Positions 18,384 through 26,641 of a stretch of DNA of 64,000 nt are shown here, one piece after another. The first letter of the stretch is position 1. Each line of letters opens with the position of its first letter. The stretch is from Streptomyces sp. DH41 (GTDB lineage Bacteria > Actinomycetota > Actinomycetes > Streptomycetales > Streptomycetaceae): assembly GCF_029813785.1 (NCBI RefSeq), contig NZ_JARVKY010000017.1:1-64000 (forward strand), written 5' to 3'. A program made the position numbers and the translations under genes. The notes beneath the pieces are model-generated. The model ran no database searches. It saw only the letters and a program-made list of their open reading frames with translations, and had not been told where the DNA came from.

Positions 18384-18923
18384 GTGCAACCCCGTATCCC
18401 CCGGCAGTCGCCCGGCGAGCAAGGCCCCAGGCGCCCGGACGGCACCGACGTCGATGCCCGGTTCAACGCGGAACTGGCATCGGTGGTCTCCGGTGCCCGC
18501 CGCCGAGCGGTGCGGGACGGGGACCGGCAGGTCGACACGGCCCATCTGCTGCACTCCCTCCTGGAATACGACCCCGAGGTGCGCACCGTCCTCGGCGAGG
18601 GACCGCGGATCGCCCGGCTCCTCGGTTACCTCGTGCAGCGCAGCATCGGCTACGGCCTGCGCTGGCAGAGCACGGTCGAGGACTCCGGCGCCGTACCCGT
18701 GGTGACCGGCGTCGCCGGTTTCTCGCCGCTGGCCGCCGCGGCCATGGAGGACGCCCGCGCACGCGCGCAGCGGCGAGGGGCGGCCCGGGCCTGCGGTATC
18801 GACCTGCTCGCCGCCCTCGTCGCGGACCCGCAGGCGCGGGCCGTCGAGGTGCTCGGCCGCGCCGCCGTCGAACCGCGCACGGTGCTCGCCCGCGTGGAGA
18901 ACCACTTCGAGCCGACGCCCTGA
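18384..18923 (+). CDS. Clp repeat (ClpC/ClpA N-terminal-like) domain protein
   Basis: A 179-residue soluble protein resembling a stand-alone Clp N-terminal domain. The first repeat reads FNAELASVVSGARRRAVRDG, QVDTAHLLHSLLEYDPEVRTVL. The second reads GFSPLAAAAMEDARARAQRRG, CGIDLLAALVADPQARAVEVL. Such proteins can act as substrate adaptors or peptidase-associated binding modules without the ATPase. The GTG start is preceded by AGGGGAT at short spacing; the precise start is uncertain because no downstream ATG precedes the domain. Probably monocistronic. Confidence 0.68.
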   Translation: MQPRIPRQSPGEQGPRRPDGTDVDARFNAELASVVSGARRRAVRDGDRQVDTAHLLHSLLEYDPEVRTVLGEGPRIARLLGYLVQRSIGYGLRWQSTVEDSGAVPVVTGVAGFSPLAAAAMEDARARAQRRGAARACGIDLLAALVADPQARAVEVLGRAAVEPRTVLARVENHFEPTP

Positions 18924-19026
18924 TCCCGACCGGGGCGTCCGCGCGTTCGTGTCGTGGACGCGTCCAATCGGTGAGACAGGTGTCATTGGGGGTGACGGTC
19001 ATGTCGTCCCCTGTCATCATGTGCCG

Positions 19027-20025
19027 GTGCATACGTCTGACAGTGCTCGCGGCAGCCACGGAAAGGGCGCGGGGCTCGGCCTGGCGCTCGCGTCCGCGGT
19101 CGCCTTCGGAGGATCCGGGGTCGCGGCCAAACCGCTGATCGAGGCGGGACTCGACCCGCTCCACGTGGTCTGGCTGCGCGTGGCCGGCGCGGCCCTGGTG
19201 ATGTTGCCGCTCGCCGTGCGCCACCGCGCGCTGCTGCGCCGCCGGCCCGGTCTGCTCGCCGGGTTCGGACTGCTCGCCGTGGCCGGTGTGCAGGCCTGCT
19301 ACTTCGCCGCCATCTCCCGTATCCCCGTGGGCGTCGCGCTGCTCGTCGAGTACCTGGCACCCGCCCTGGTCCTCGGCTGGGTGCGGTTCGTGCAACGACG
19401 GCCCGTGACGCGGGCCGCGGCGCTCGGCGTGGTCCTCGCGGTCGGCGGGCTCGCCTGCGTCGTGGAGGTCTGGTCGGGGCTGCGCTTCGACGCGGTCGGA
19501 CTGCTGCTCGCGCTCGGCGCGGCCTGCTGCCAGGTCGGCTACTTCGTCCTGTCCGACCAGGGCAGCGACGCCGGCGACGAGGCGCCCGACCCGCTCGGCG
19601 TCATCGCCTACGGTCTGCTCGTCGGGGCCGCCGTGCTCACCGTCGTGGCCCGACCCTGGTCCATGGACTGGTCCGTCCTCACCCACGAGGTCCCCATGGA
19701 CGGCACACCCGTCGCCGCCGCGCTGCTGCTGGCCTGGATCGTGTTCCTCGCCACCGTCCTCGCCTACGTCACCGGCATCGTCGCCGTGCGCCGCCTCTCG
19801 CCGCAGGTCGCGGGCGTCGTGGCATGCCTCGAAGCGGTCGTCGCGACCGTCCTGGCCTGGGTGCTGCTCGGCGAACACCTCTCCGCCCCGCAGATCATCG
19901 GCGGCGTCGTCGTCCTGGTGGGCGCCTTCATCGCCCAGTCGTCGACACCCGCCAAGGGCTCCACGGATCCGGTGGCGAGCGGCGGTCCGGAAAGGGAGTT
20001 GTCCGGCCGGGGAACGGCGACCTAA
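19027..20025 (+). CDS. EamA family (DMT) transporter
   Basis: A 332-residue polytopic membrane protein with ten predicted helices in two EamA repeats. Helix one contains LGLALASAVAFGGSGVAAKPL; the second repeat ends ACLEAVVATVLAWVLLGEHLSAPQIIGG, a signature of the family. EamA proteins export amino acids, purines or other small metabolites. There is no good ribosome site at GTG 19027 or GTG 19021, so initiation may be leaderless. It precedes a second EamA gene by 188 bp on the same strand, an unusual pairing. Confidence 0.85.
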   Translation: MHTSDSARGSHGKGAGLGLALASAVAFGGSGVAAKPLIEAGLDPLHVVWLRVAGAALVMLPLAVRHRALLRRRPGLLAGFGLLAVAGVQACYFAAISRIPVGVALLVEYLAPALVLGWVRFVQRRPVTRAAALGVVLAVGGLACVVEVWSGLRFDAVGLLLALGAACCQVGYFVLSDQGSDAGDEAPDPLGVIAYGLLVGAAVLTVVARPWSMDWSVLTHEVPMDGTPVAAALLLAWIVFLATVLAYVTGIVAVRRLSPQVAGVVACLEAVVATVLAWVLLGEHLSAPQIIGGVVVLVGAFIAQSSTPAKGSTDPVASGGPERELSGRGTAT

Positions 20026-20213
20026 GGTGCCGATCATGCATTCCGACGCACTCGTCCTCCCGCCTCCGGCCGCCTGAGGCGGGCCCCTCCGATCAGCCCG
20101 GCGCGCTGTCGCCGGGCCGGACGATGCTGCCCGCAGACGCAGTCCCCGCGCCCCCGGTCGTTCCGGGGCCGCTTCGAACTCCCGCGCCCTGTGCGCGTCT
20201 GCGGAGAGAACTC

Positions 20214-21167
20214 GTGTCGAAAGCCGTGTCGAATGCCGTCTCCGGCCTGCCCGTCGGGCGTGGCCTCCTGTACCTGATCGTCGCCGGTTTCGCCTGGGGC
20301 ACCGCCGGTGCCGCCGCCTCGCTGGTCTACCGGGCCAGTGACATGGGGCCCGTCGCCCTGTCCTTCTGGCGGTGCGCGGCCGGGCTCGTGCTGCTGCTCG
20401 CCGTCCGCCCGCTGCGCCCGCGCGGGCGCACCGCCGTACGCGAGCCGTTCGCCCGCAAGGTGCTGCGGGTCGTTGTCACCGGCCTCGGCCTCGCGGTGTT
20501 CCAGACCGCCTACTTCGCGGCGGTGCAGTCCACCGGGCTCGCCGTGGCCACCGTGGTCACGCTCGGCGCCGGCCCGGTGCTGATCGCGCTCGGCGCGCGC
20601 CTCGCCCTCGGGGAGCACCTGGGCCGGGGCGGGGCCGCCGCCGTGGCCGGGGCGCTCGCCGGGCTCGTGGTGCTCGTCCTCGGCGGCGGAAGTACGACCG
20701 TCCGCCTGTCGGGCGTGCTCCTCGCGCTGCTGTCCGCCGCCGGCTACTCGGTGATGACGCTGCTCACCCGCTGGTGGGGACGTGACGGCGGGGCGGACGC
20801 CGCCAGTACGTCCGTCGGAGCGTTCGCCGTCACCAGCCTGTGCCTGCTGCCGCTCGCCCTCGCCGAGGGGCTGGTGCCGCACACCGCCGAACCGGTCCGC
20901 CTCCTGTGGCTCCTGGCGTACGTCGCCGCCGTCCCGACCGCCCTCGCCTACGCGCTCTACTTCGCCGGCGCGGCCGTCGTCCGGTCCGCCACCGTCTCCG
21001 TGGTCATGCTGCTGGAACCGGTCAGCGCGGCGGCGCTCGCCGTGCTGCTCCTCGGCGAACACCTCACGGCCGCGACGCTGTACGGGACCCTGCTGATGCT
21101 CGGCTCGGTCGCGGGGCTGGCGGTGGCGGAGACCCGACGGGCGCGGACGCGGCCGGCGCCGGCGTGA
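20214..21167 (+). CDS. EamA family (DMT) transporter
   Basis: A 317-residue membrane protein with ten helices, of the same superfamily as the preceding gene but clearly diverged. It begins VSKAVSNAVSGLPVGRGLLY after a GTG with GGAGAG upstream. The first repeat has FAWGTAGAAASLVYRASDMGP; the second ends MLLEPVSAAALAVLLLGEHLTAATLYG. Likely an exporter of a small metabolite. The last codons run into a 13-bp palindromic repeat that continues past the stop. Confidence 0.87.
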   Translation: MSKAVSNAVSGLPVGRGLLYLIVAGFAWGTAGAAASLVYRASDMGPVALSFWRCAAGLVLLLAVRPLRPRGRTAVREPFARKVLRVVVTGLGLAVFQTAYFAAVQSTGLAVATVVTLGAGPVLIALGARLALGEHLGRGGAAAVAGALAGLVVLVLGGGSTTVRLSGVLLALLSAAGYSVMTLLTRWWGRDGGADAASTSVGAFAVTSLCLLPLALAEGLVPHTAEPVRLLWLLAYVAAVPTALAYALYFAGAAVVRSATVSVVMLLEPVSAAALAVLLLGEHLTAATLYGTLLMLGSVAGLAVAETRRARTRPAPA

Positions 21168-21203
21168 CGATCGGCCGGCGCCGGCAGGACGGCCGGCGCC
21201 GGC
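21151..21203. repeat. Three copies of GGCCGGCGCCGGC
   Basis: Copies lie at 21151-21163 (inside the end of the EamA gene), 21173-21185 and 21191-21203. Each is self-complementary over GCCGGCGCCGGC, so they can pair with each other in several ways. They lie between convergent genes and probably act as a terminator. Confidence 0.65.
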
Positions 21204-21225
21204 TCGCGGACCGGCCGACCCCGCG

Positions 21226-21912
21226 TCACAGGGCCGACAGGTAGCCGGGCAGCCCGGTGCCGGAGTCCAGGCCCGGGTCGGCGACCGGGGCGTCGTAGCC
21301 CTTGCGCAGCGGGACGAGGCCGGCCCAGTGGGGGAGGGCGAGGTCCTCGGGCTCGTCGTTCACGCCGCCGGTGCGGAGCTTGGCGGAGACCTCGTTCAGA
21401 TCGAGGCGGATCACGGCGGTGGCGGCCAGCTCCTTCTTGTTGGCCGGCCGGGAGTCGCGGGAGCGGCCGGGGACGACGTGGTCGACCAGGGCGTCCAGGG
21501 CCGTCCGCCGCTCCTTTGGGTCCGTCACGTCGTACGCGGTGCCGTGCACCACCACCGACCGGTAGTTGATCGAGTGGTGGAAGGCCGAGCGGGCCAGCAC
21601 CAGCGCGTCCACGTGCGTCACCGTCAGGCACACCGGCAGCCCCGGGTCGGCCGCGCCCGTCATCCGCAGCGGGCGCGAGCCCGTCGAGCCGTGCACGTAG
21701 AGCCGCTCGCCGACCCGGCCGTAGAGCGTCGGCAGCACCACCGGGGAGCCGTCGCGGACGAAGCCGAGATGGCAGACGTAACCCTCGTCGAGGATCGAGT
21801 GCACCAGCTCCTTGTCGTACGAGGCGCGGTCGGGGGAGCGGGTGGGGACGGTGCGGTCGGTGGGCGGGTACGCGGTGGCGGACTGCGACGGCGTCTGCGT
21901 GGGCCCCTGCAT
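21226..21912 (-). CDS. Pyridoxamine 5'-phosphate oxidase family protein
   Basis: A 228-residue split-barrel flavin-binding protein of the PNPOx-like class. Core blocks are LDEGYVCHLGFVRDGSPVVLP, ERLYVHGSTGSRPLR, VCLTVTHVDALVLARSAFHHSINYRSVVVHG, and ALPHWAGLVPLRKGY at the end. Relatives bind FMN or F420, and the exact reaction is unknown. The ATG at 21912 has GGAGAG at good spacing; an ATG four codons earlier abuts the palindromic operator. It is divergent from a MocR-type regulator, a pairing often seen with PLP metabolism genes. Confidence 0.85.
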   Translation of the reverse strand: MQGPTQTPSQSATAYPPTDRTVPTRSPDRASYDKELVHSILDEGYVCHLGFVRDGSPVVLPTLYGRVGERLYVHGSTGSRPLRMTGAADPGLPVCLTVTHVDALVLARSAFHHSINYRSVVVHGTAYDVTDPKERRTALDALVDHVVPGRSRDSRPANKKELAATAVIRLDLNEVSAKLRTGGVNDEPEDLALPHWAGLVPLRKGYDAPVADPGLDSGTGLPGYLSAL

Positions 21913-21924
21913 GGCACTCTCCAT

Positions 21925-21936
21925 TGCACTAGTGCA
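21925..21936. promoter_or_regulatory. Palindromic operator between PNPOx-like and MocR genes
   Basis: TGCACTAGTGCA is a perfect 12-bp palindrome in the 35-bp divergent gap. It overlaps the likely promoters of both genes and is the obvious site for the MocR regulator. Confidence 0.6.
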
Positions 21937-21947
21937 TAATGTGTTTT

Positions 21948-23291
21948 GTGCTAGGAGAGTATCGAATCACGGGGCGGGGTGCTGCGGAGATTTCCGCGAG
22001 CGTCGAGCGCGCGGTGGGCACGGGGGAGCTGGAACCCGGTCAACCACTGCCGCCCATGCGGGAGTTGGCGCAGCTGCTCGGGGTGAACCCGAACACGGTC
22101 GCCGCCGCCTATCGCACCCTGCGCGAGCGTGGGGTCATCGAGACGGCCGGGCGCCGGGGCAGCCGCGTACGGGCGAAGCCGGCCACCACCGGGCGTGAAT
22201 TCATCCGGGTCGAGGTGCCGAAGGGTGTGCGCGACGTGTCCGCCGGCAATCCCGACCCGGCGCTGCTGCCCGCGCTGGGACCGGTGTTCGCGGCGGCGGC
22301 CGAGCAGGGCGACCGGGAACCGGTGCTGTACGGGGACGAGCCCGTGGAGCCCGAACTGGTGCGCCTCGCGCGGGCCGAACTGGACGCCGACGGGGTCCCG
22401 GAGGGGCCCGTGGCCGTCACGTCGGGTTCGCTGGACGCCATGGAACGGGTGCTCGCGACCCACCTCCGGCCGGGCGACGCCGTCGCCGTCGAGGACCCGG
22501 GCTGGGGAAGCCTCCTCGATCTCGTCCCCGCGCTCGGCCTGCGCACGGTCGCCGTCGGCGTCGACGACGAGGGGCCGCTGCCGGAAGACGTACGCCGGGT
22601 CCTGGAGGGCGGTGCCCGCGCCCTGGTCGTCACGGACCGCGCGCAGAACCCGACCGGCGCCGCGGTGAGCGCCGCACGCGCGCGTGCCCTGCGGTCCGTG
22701 CTGCGCGACCACCCTCAAACGCTGCTGATCGAGGACGACCACGGCCACCGCATCGTCGACCTGCCCCTGTACCCGCTCGCCGGTACGACGCACAGCTGGG
22801 CCTTCGTCCGCTCCGCGGCCAAGGCCTGCGGTCCCGACCTGCGCCTCGCCGTACTCACCGGGGACGCCATCACGCTGGACCGGGTGCGCGGGCGGCAGCG
22901 GCTGGGTCCGGGCTGGGTCAGCCGCGTCACCCAGCGGGCGGTGGCCCGGCTGTGGGCGGACGGCGCGGTGGACGCGCACGCGGTGGCGGCGGCGTACGGG
23001 CGGCGCCGGGACGCGCTGCTCGGTGCCCTCGCCGCACGCGGGATCGCCGCGCACGGACGCAGCGGTATGAACGTGTGGATTCCGGTGCCGGACGAGACCG
23101 GCGCCGTCGCCCGGCTGCTGCACACGGGCTGGGCCGTGGCACCGGGCGCGCGCTTCCGGGTGGGCGCCCCGCCCGGTATCCGGATCACCGTCTCCTCGCT
23201 GACGGAGGGTGACATCGGGCCGCTGGCGGACGCGGTCGCGACCGCGGTGGGGCCGGGACCGCGGTCGGGAAGGCATCGGAGCCAGGTCTGA
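21948..23291 (+). CDS. MocR-type GntR regulator with aminotransferase domain
   Basis: A 447-residue fusion regulator. Residues 1-70 are a GntR winged helix (ISASVERAVGTGELEPGQPL, LAQLLGVNPNTVAAAYRTLRERG). The rest is a fold-type I aminotransferase-like domain, with VAVEDPGWGSLLDLV, VVTDRAQNPTGAAVS and the SAAKACGPDLRLAVL region expected to hold the PLP lysine. MocR/PdxR proteins sense PLP and control vitamin B6 genes, consistent with the divergent PNPOx-like gene. Start GTG 21948 gives the family-like N-terminus LGEYRITGRG; an ATG three codons upstream is possible. Confidence 0.87.
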   Translation: MLGEYRITGRGAAEISASVERAVGTGELEPGQPLPPMRELAQLLGVNPNTVAAAYRTLRERGVIETAGRRGSRVRAKPATTGREFIRVEVPKGVRDVSAGNPDPALLPALGPVFAAAAEQGDREPVLYGDEPVEPELVRLARAELDADGVPEGPVAVTSGSLDAMERVLATHLRPGDAVAVEDPGWGSLLDLVPALGLRTVAVGVDDEGPLPEDVRRVLEGGARALVVTDRAQNPTGAAVSAARARALRSVLRDHPQTLLIEDDHGHRIVDLPLYPLAGTTHSWAFVRSAAKACGPDLRLAVLTGDAITLDRVRGRQRLGPGWVSRVTQRAVARLWADGAVDAHAVAAAYGRRRDALLGALAARGIAAHGRSGMNVWIPVPDETGAVARLLHTGWAVAPGARFRVGAPPGIRITVSSLTEGDIGPLADAVATAVGPGPRSGRHRSQV

Positions 23292-23292
23292 C

Positions 23293-23310
23293 GCCCGGCG
23301 TCCGCCGGGC
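23293..23310. terminator. Short GC hairpin between convergent genes
   Basis: GCCCGGCG and CGCCGGGC are exact complements around a 2-base centre (an effective tetraloop), just after the MocR stop and before the end of the convergent EamA gene. Confidence 0.6.
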
Positions 23311-23352
23311 CGCGCACGGTTTCGGCCGGGTCACCCAAGGGACAAGGGACTT

Positions 23353-24462
23353 CTACGTCGTCGACTTCTGCCGCACTCGCGACCGGCGCGTCGGCTGCTC
23401 CGCCGCGCCGTCCGTCGCGCTGGTGGCGACAGCGCCCTGCGTGCCGCCGGTGCGGGCGGTGCCGTCCATGGCGCTCGTGGTATCGGTGTGGGCGGTGGCG
23501 TCCGTGCCTTCCGTGGCATCGGCGCGGGCCGCGGTGCACGTGCCGCCCGTGGCCGTCTTCGGCCGTGACTGGGTCAGCGCCGCGCCCGCGAGGACGATGG
23601 CCGCGCCGACCGGCGTCGACCAGGACAGCGACTCGCCGAGCAGCGCGACGCCCGCGGCCGTGGCGATGACCGGGGTGAAGTAGGTGACCATCTGGGCCGT
23701 CGTCGGGCCGACCTCGGCGACCAGGTCGTACTGGATCAGGAAGGCGAGCCCGGTGCCGAGGACGCCCAGCGCCACGACCGCCAGCAGTGGAAGTACCGGG
23801 AAGCTGCTCGGCACCGAGGTGAAGAGCGGTGTCACGACGGCCAGTTGCAGGGTGGCGAGCAGCAGCTGACCGCCGGTCAGGGAGAGGTGGGAGTGGCTGG
23901 AGCCGGCCAGCGTGCGGCGGACGTAGATCCAGCCGATCGGATAGCTGAGCGAGGCCAGCAGGGCCAGCGCCGTGCCGGTGACGTCCAGGCCGTGGAAGCC
24001 CTGCCAGACACCCAGCACCGTCAGGACGCCGAGGAAGCCGATACCGAGGCCCGCCACCCGCCGCCGTGTCGGCCGGTCCTCGGAGAGGGCGACCAGTGAC
24101 AGGGCCATGCCCCACAGCGGCGAGGTCGCGTTGCAGATGCCCGCCAGCGACGACGGGATCGTCAGCTCCGAGAAGGCGAACAGGGAGAACGGCAGCGCGT
24201 TGAGCAGGAACCCGGCGACCGCCAGATGCACCCAGGTCCACGCCCCGCGCGGCAGTCGCTCCCGCTTCACCGCCATCGCCACGGCGACCACCGCCGTACC
24301 GAACGCCAGCCGCCCCAGCGTGACCTGGAACGGGGCGAAACTCTCGGTGCCCACCTTCATGAAGAGGAAGCTGAAGCCCCAGACGAGGGAGAGGAGCCCG
24401 AAGCGCAGCCGCCAGTCGAGGGCGCGCAGGGACAGGGAGGAGGACGTGCCGCTACTGCTCAT
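23353..24462 (-). CDS. EamA family (DMT) transporter
   Basis: A 369-residue membrane protein with ten helices in two EamA repeats (SLVWGFSFLFMKVGTESF early; TYFTPVIATAAGVALLGESLSWSTPVGA late). After residue about 300 comes a hydrophilic Thr/Ala/Asp-rich tail with repeated TD/ATEGTDATAHTDT-like units and a basic C-terminus, unusual for the family. Probably a small-molecule exporter. It is divergent from a LysR regulator with a 75-bp gap, the classic arrangement for regulator-controlled export. Confidence 0.86.
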   Translation of the reverse strand: MSSSGTSSSLSLRALDWRLRFGLLSLVWGFSFLFMKVGTESFAPFQVTLGRLAFGTAVVAVAMAVKRERLPRGAWTWVHLAVAGFLLNALPFSLFAFSELTIPSSLAGICNATSPLWGMALSLVALSEDRPTRRRVAGLGIGFLGVLTVLGVWQGFHGLDVTGTALALLASLSYPIGWIYVRRTLAGSSHSHLSLTGGQLLLATLQLAVVTPLFTSVPSSFPVLPLLAVVALGVLGTGLAFLIQYDLVAEVGPTTAQMVTYFTPVIATAAGVALLGESLSWSTPVGAAIVLAGAALTQSRPKTATGGTCTAARADATEGTDATAHTDTTSAMDGTARTGGTQGAVATSATDGAAEQPTRRSRVRQKSTT

Positions 24463-24537
24463 GCAGGCAACGATGATGCAAGCCGTCCTCGTAGCACAAT
24501 CGAGATTTCACACGGAGTATCTCGTAGCATTGCTTAT

Positions 24538-25458
24538 ATGTTGAACTTGGAGCGCCTGCGCACCCTCGACGCCCTCGCCCGGCACGGATCGGTGAGCGGC
24601 GCCGCCGCCGGCCTGCACATCACCACCTCGGCCGTCTCCCAGCAGATGGCCAAGCTGGAGCGCGAGGCCGGTCAGCGGCTGCTGGCCAAGAACGGGCGGG
24701 GCGTGCGGCTCACGGACGCGGGCCGGCTGCTCGCCGAGCACGCGGCCCGCATTCTCTCCCAGGTCGAACTCGCCCAGGCCGACCTGGAGGCACAGCGCGG
24801 TCAGGTGGCGGGTGAGCTGAGGCTGTCGGCGTTCCCGACGGCCGCCCGCGGACTCTTCCCCGCGGCGCTGGCCGCCCTGCGCGCCGAGTACCCCGCGCTG
24901 CGCATCCGCTCCTGCGAGTTGGAGCCGGAGCGCGGCGTCAACGGTGTGGTGCGCGGCGACCTCGACCTGGCCGTCGTACTCGACTGGTACAACAAGCCGA
25001 TGCCGCTGCCCGACGGCCTGGTCAAGGCGCCGCTCCTCGACGACCCCGCCGGCGTGGCCCTGCCGGCCGGCCACCGGCTCGCGGGCCGGGGCGAGGTGGA
25101 CCTCGCGGAGTTCGCGGAGGACGAGTGGATCACGTGGGGAGAGGGCGAGTTCTGCCACGAGTGGCTGATGTTCACGCTGCGCTCGAAGGGCATCGAGCCG
25201 ATCATCGGCCACCGCGCCGCCGAGACCCACACCCAGCTCGGGCTGGTCGCCGCGGGACTGGGCGTGTGCATCGCCCCGCTGCTCGGACGCCATCCGGTGC
25301 CCGACGGGGTCGTCACCGCGCCGCTGAAGCAGCGGGTGCGCCGGCACGTCTACGTCGTCTGGCGCGCGGACGCCGACCGCCGCCCGTCGATCCGGGCGGC
25401 GGTGGACGCGTTGCGGACGACGGCGGGGGAGGTGGCTCAGGCGGAGCGGGCGGGCTGA
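24538..25458 (+). CDS. LysR family transcriptional regulator
   Basis: A 306-residue regulator. The N-terminal winged helix reads LERLRTLDALARHGSVSGAA, HITTSAVSQQMAKLEREAGQ, LTDAGRLLAEHA. The effector domain follows with LRLSAFPTAARGLFPAAL and GLGVCIAPLLGRHPV. The ATG MLNLERLR starts directly at the domain in an AT-rich promoter gap. The gap with the EamA gene is only 75 bp, so it very likely controls that exporter and itself, as in ArgP/LysE-like systems. Confidence 0.88.
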   Translation: MLNLERLRTLDALARHGSVSGAAAGLHITTSAVSQQMAKLEREAGQRLLAKNGRGVRLTDAGRLLAEHAARILSQVELAQADLEAQRGQVAGELRLSAFPTAARGLFPAALAALRAEYPALRIRSCELEPERGVNGVVRGDLDLAVVLDWYNKPMPLPDGLVKAPLLDDPAGVALPAGHRLAGRGEVDLAEFAEDEWITWGEGEFCHEWLMFTLRSKGIEPIIGHRAAETHTQLGLVAAGLGVCIAPLLGRHPVPDGVVTAPLKQRVRRHVYVVWRADADRRPSIRAAVDALRTTAGEVAQAERAG

Positions 25459-25468
25459 GCCGAGCCGC

Positions 25469-25936
25469 TCACCGCGACGCCAGTTTGCGGAAGTCCCAGG
25501 AGACGGTCTTCTCGGGCGTCAGCCGCAGCCAGGCGTGCCGGCCGTCGTGCGGCATCTCCTCGAGGGCGAAATTCTTGCGCGCGAACAGCGTCTCGGGAAA
25601 GTCGAGTTCGGCGCACAGCTCGCCGGTGCGCGGCGCCTCGCCCACGAACTCCACCCGGCCGGACAGCTCCGCGCCCCGCAACTCGTCGTACTCCTCTCCG
25701 GTGTCGACCACGATCGCCACCCGGGGGTCGCGCCGCAGGTCCGCCCAGCGTCGGCTGCGCACGACCGAGTACAGCCACATCGAGGAGCCGTCCCAGGCGA
25801 ACCAGAGGGTGCTCACGTGCGGGGCGCCGTCTGCCGAGACCGTGGCGAGGCGGCAGGTGCGCTGGGTGGTCAGGAAGGCGTCCAGCTCACCGGGCGTCAT
25901 CATGATCTTCCGGCCCCGGCGCTGAGTCACGGTCAT
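25469..25936 (-). CDS. PPOX-class F420/FMN-dependent protein
   Basis: A 155-residue split-barrel protein (pyridoxamine 5'-phosphate oxidase superfamily). It has ELDAFLTTQRTCRLATVSADG, PHVSTLWFAWDGSSMWLYSVVRSRRWADLRRDPRVAIVVD and a C-terminal WDFRKLA. Relatives are F420- or FMN-dependent reductases or haem oxygenase-like enzymes; the substrate is unknown. The ATG overlaps the stop of the upstream Rieske gene (ATGA), so the two are co-translated. It is convergent with the LysR gene, separated by only 10 bp. Confidence 0.82.
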   Translation of the reverse strand: MTVTQRRGRKIMMTPGELDAFLTTQRTCRLATVSADGAPHVSTLWFAWDGSSMWLYSVVRSRRWADLRRDPRVAIVVDTGEEYDELRGAELSGRVEFVGEAPRTGELCAELDFPETLFARKNFALEEMPHDGRHAWLRLTPEKTVSWDFRKLASR

Positions 25937-26418
25937 CCGGCCAGCCGGATCGAATCCCCGCTGACCGTGATCCGCACGGCGGGCAGCGGCTTGCGGGCGG
26001 GACCGCTGCGCACGCTTCCGTCGGTGATGGAGAAGTTGCTGTTGTGACAGGGGCAGTTGATGACACCGTCGGCCACGCTCTTCACCGCGCATCCCTGGTG
26101 GGTGCAGGTGGCGGAGAACGCCTTGAAATCGCCCGCCGCGGGCTGGGTGACCACCACCTTCTGGTCGGCGAAGACCTTTCCGCCGCCCTCGGGGATGTCG
26201 GCGGTCGCCGCGAGCGCGGCTCCGGCGTCCTCGCCGCCTGCCGAACCGCCGCCCGCCTCCTCGCCGGCGGGAGCCGAGGGAGCGGTGCCGGTGTCGTCGG
26301 ACGAGCCGTCGTCCGAGCCTCCGCACGCGGTCAGCGCGACGGCGAGCCCTGCCGCTCCGGCCGCCGCCACGACGGTACGACGGGCCGGCCCTGCGGGGTG
26401 AAACGATGCGCTGGTCAT
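25933..26418 (-). CDS. Rieske (2Fe-2S) lipoprotein
   Basis: A 161-residue exported electron-transfer protein. The N-terminus has a twin-arginine-like ARRTVV and lipobox LTAC (29-32), then an Asp/Gly/Ser-rich linker. The Rieske ligands are all present: C105-x-H107...C110 in CTHQGC, and C122-x-C124-H125 in CPCHNSNF. This type is common in Streptomyces as a stand-alone extracytoplasmic Rieske protein of unknown partner. It is followed and overlapped by the PPOX-class gene, an unusual pairing of an extracellular and a cytoplasmic redox protein. Confidence 0.9.
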   Translation of the reverse strand: MTSASFHPAGPARRTVVAAAGAAGLAVALTACGGSDDGSSDDTGTAPSAPAGEEAGGGSAGGEDAGAALAATADIPEGGGKVFADQKVVVTQPAAGDFKAFSATCTHQGCAVKSVADGVINCPCHNSNFSITDGSVRSGPARKPLPAVRITVSGDSIRLAG

Positions 26419-26641
26419 GCTGGGGTTCCCTTCCGGGGTGGACGCGTGAGGATCTGCCGAGAGGTACGGCCCCGGGACACATGCTGTTCAGACCGTGCCG
26501 AGATGCTGTCGTGCCGGCGGTCGGACGGGCGTAAAACACGGCTGTCGTTTCGCTGTCGGCCGGTCCCTGCCCCTGGTGGCGGCCGTATCCGTGATTCTCG
26601 GGCGAGGGAACCGCGGCCGAGGCCGTGGTCGTGGGTGGGGA

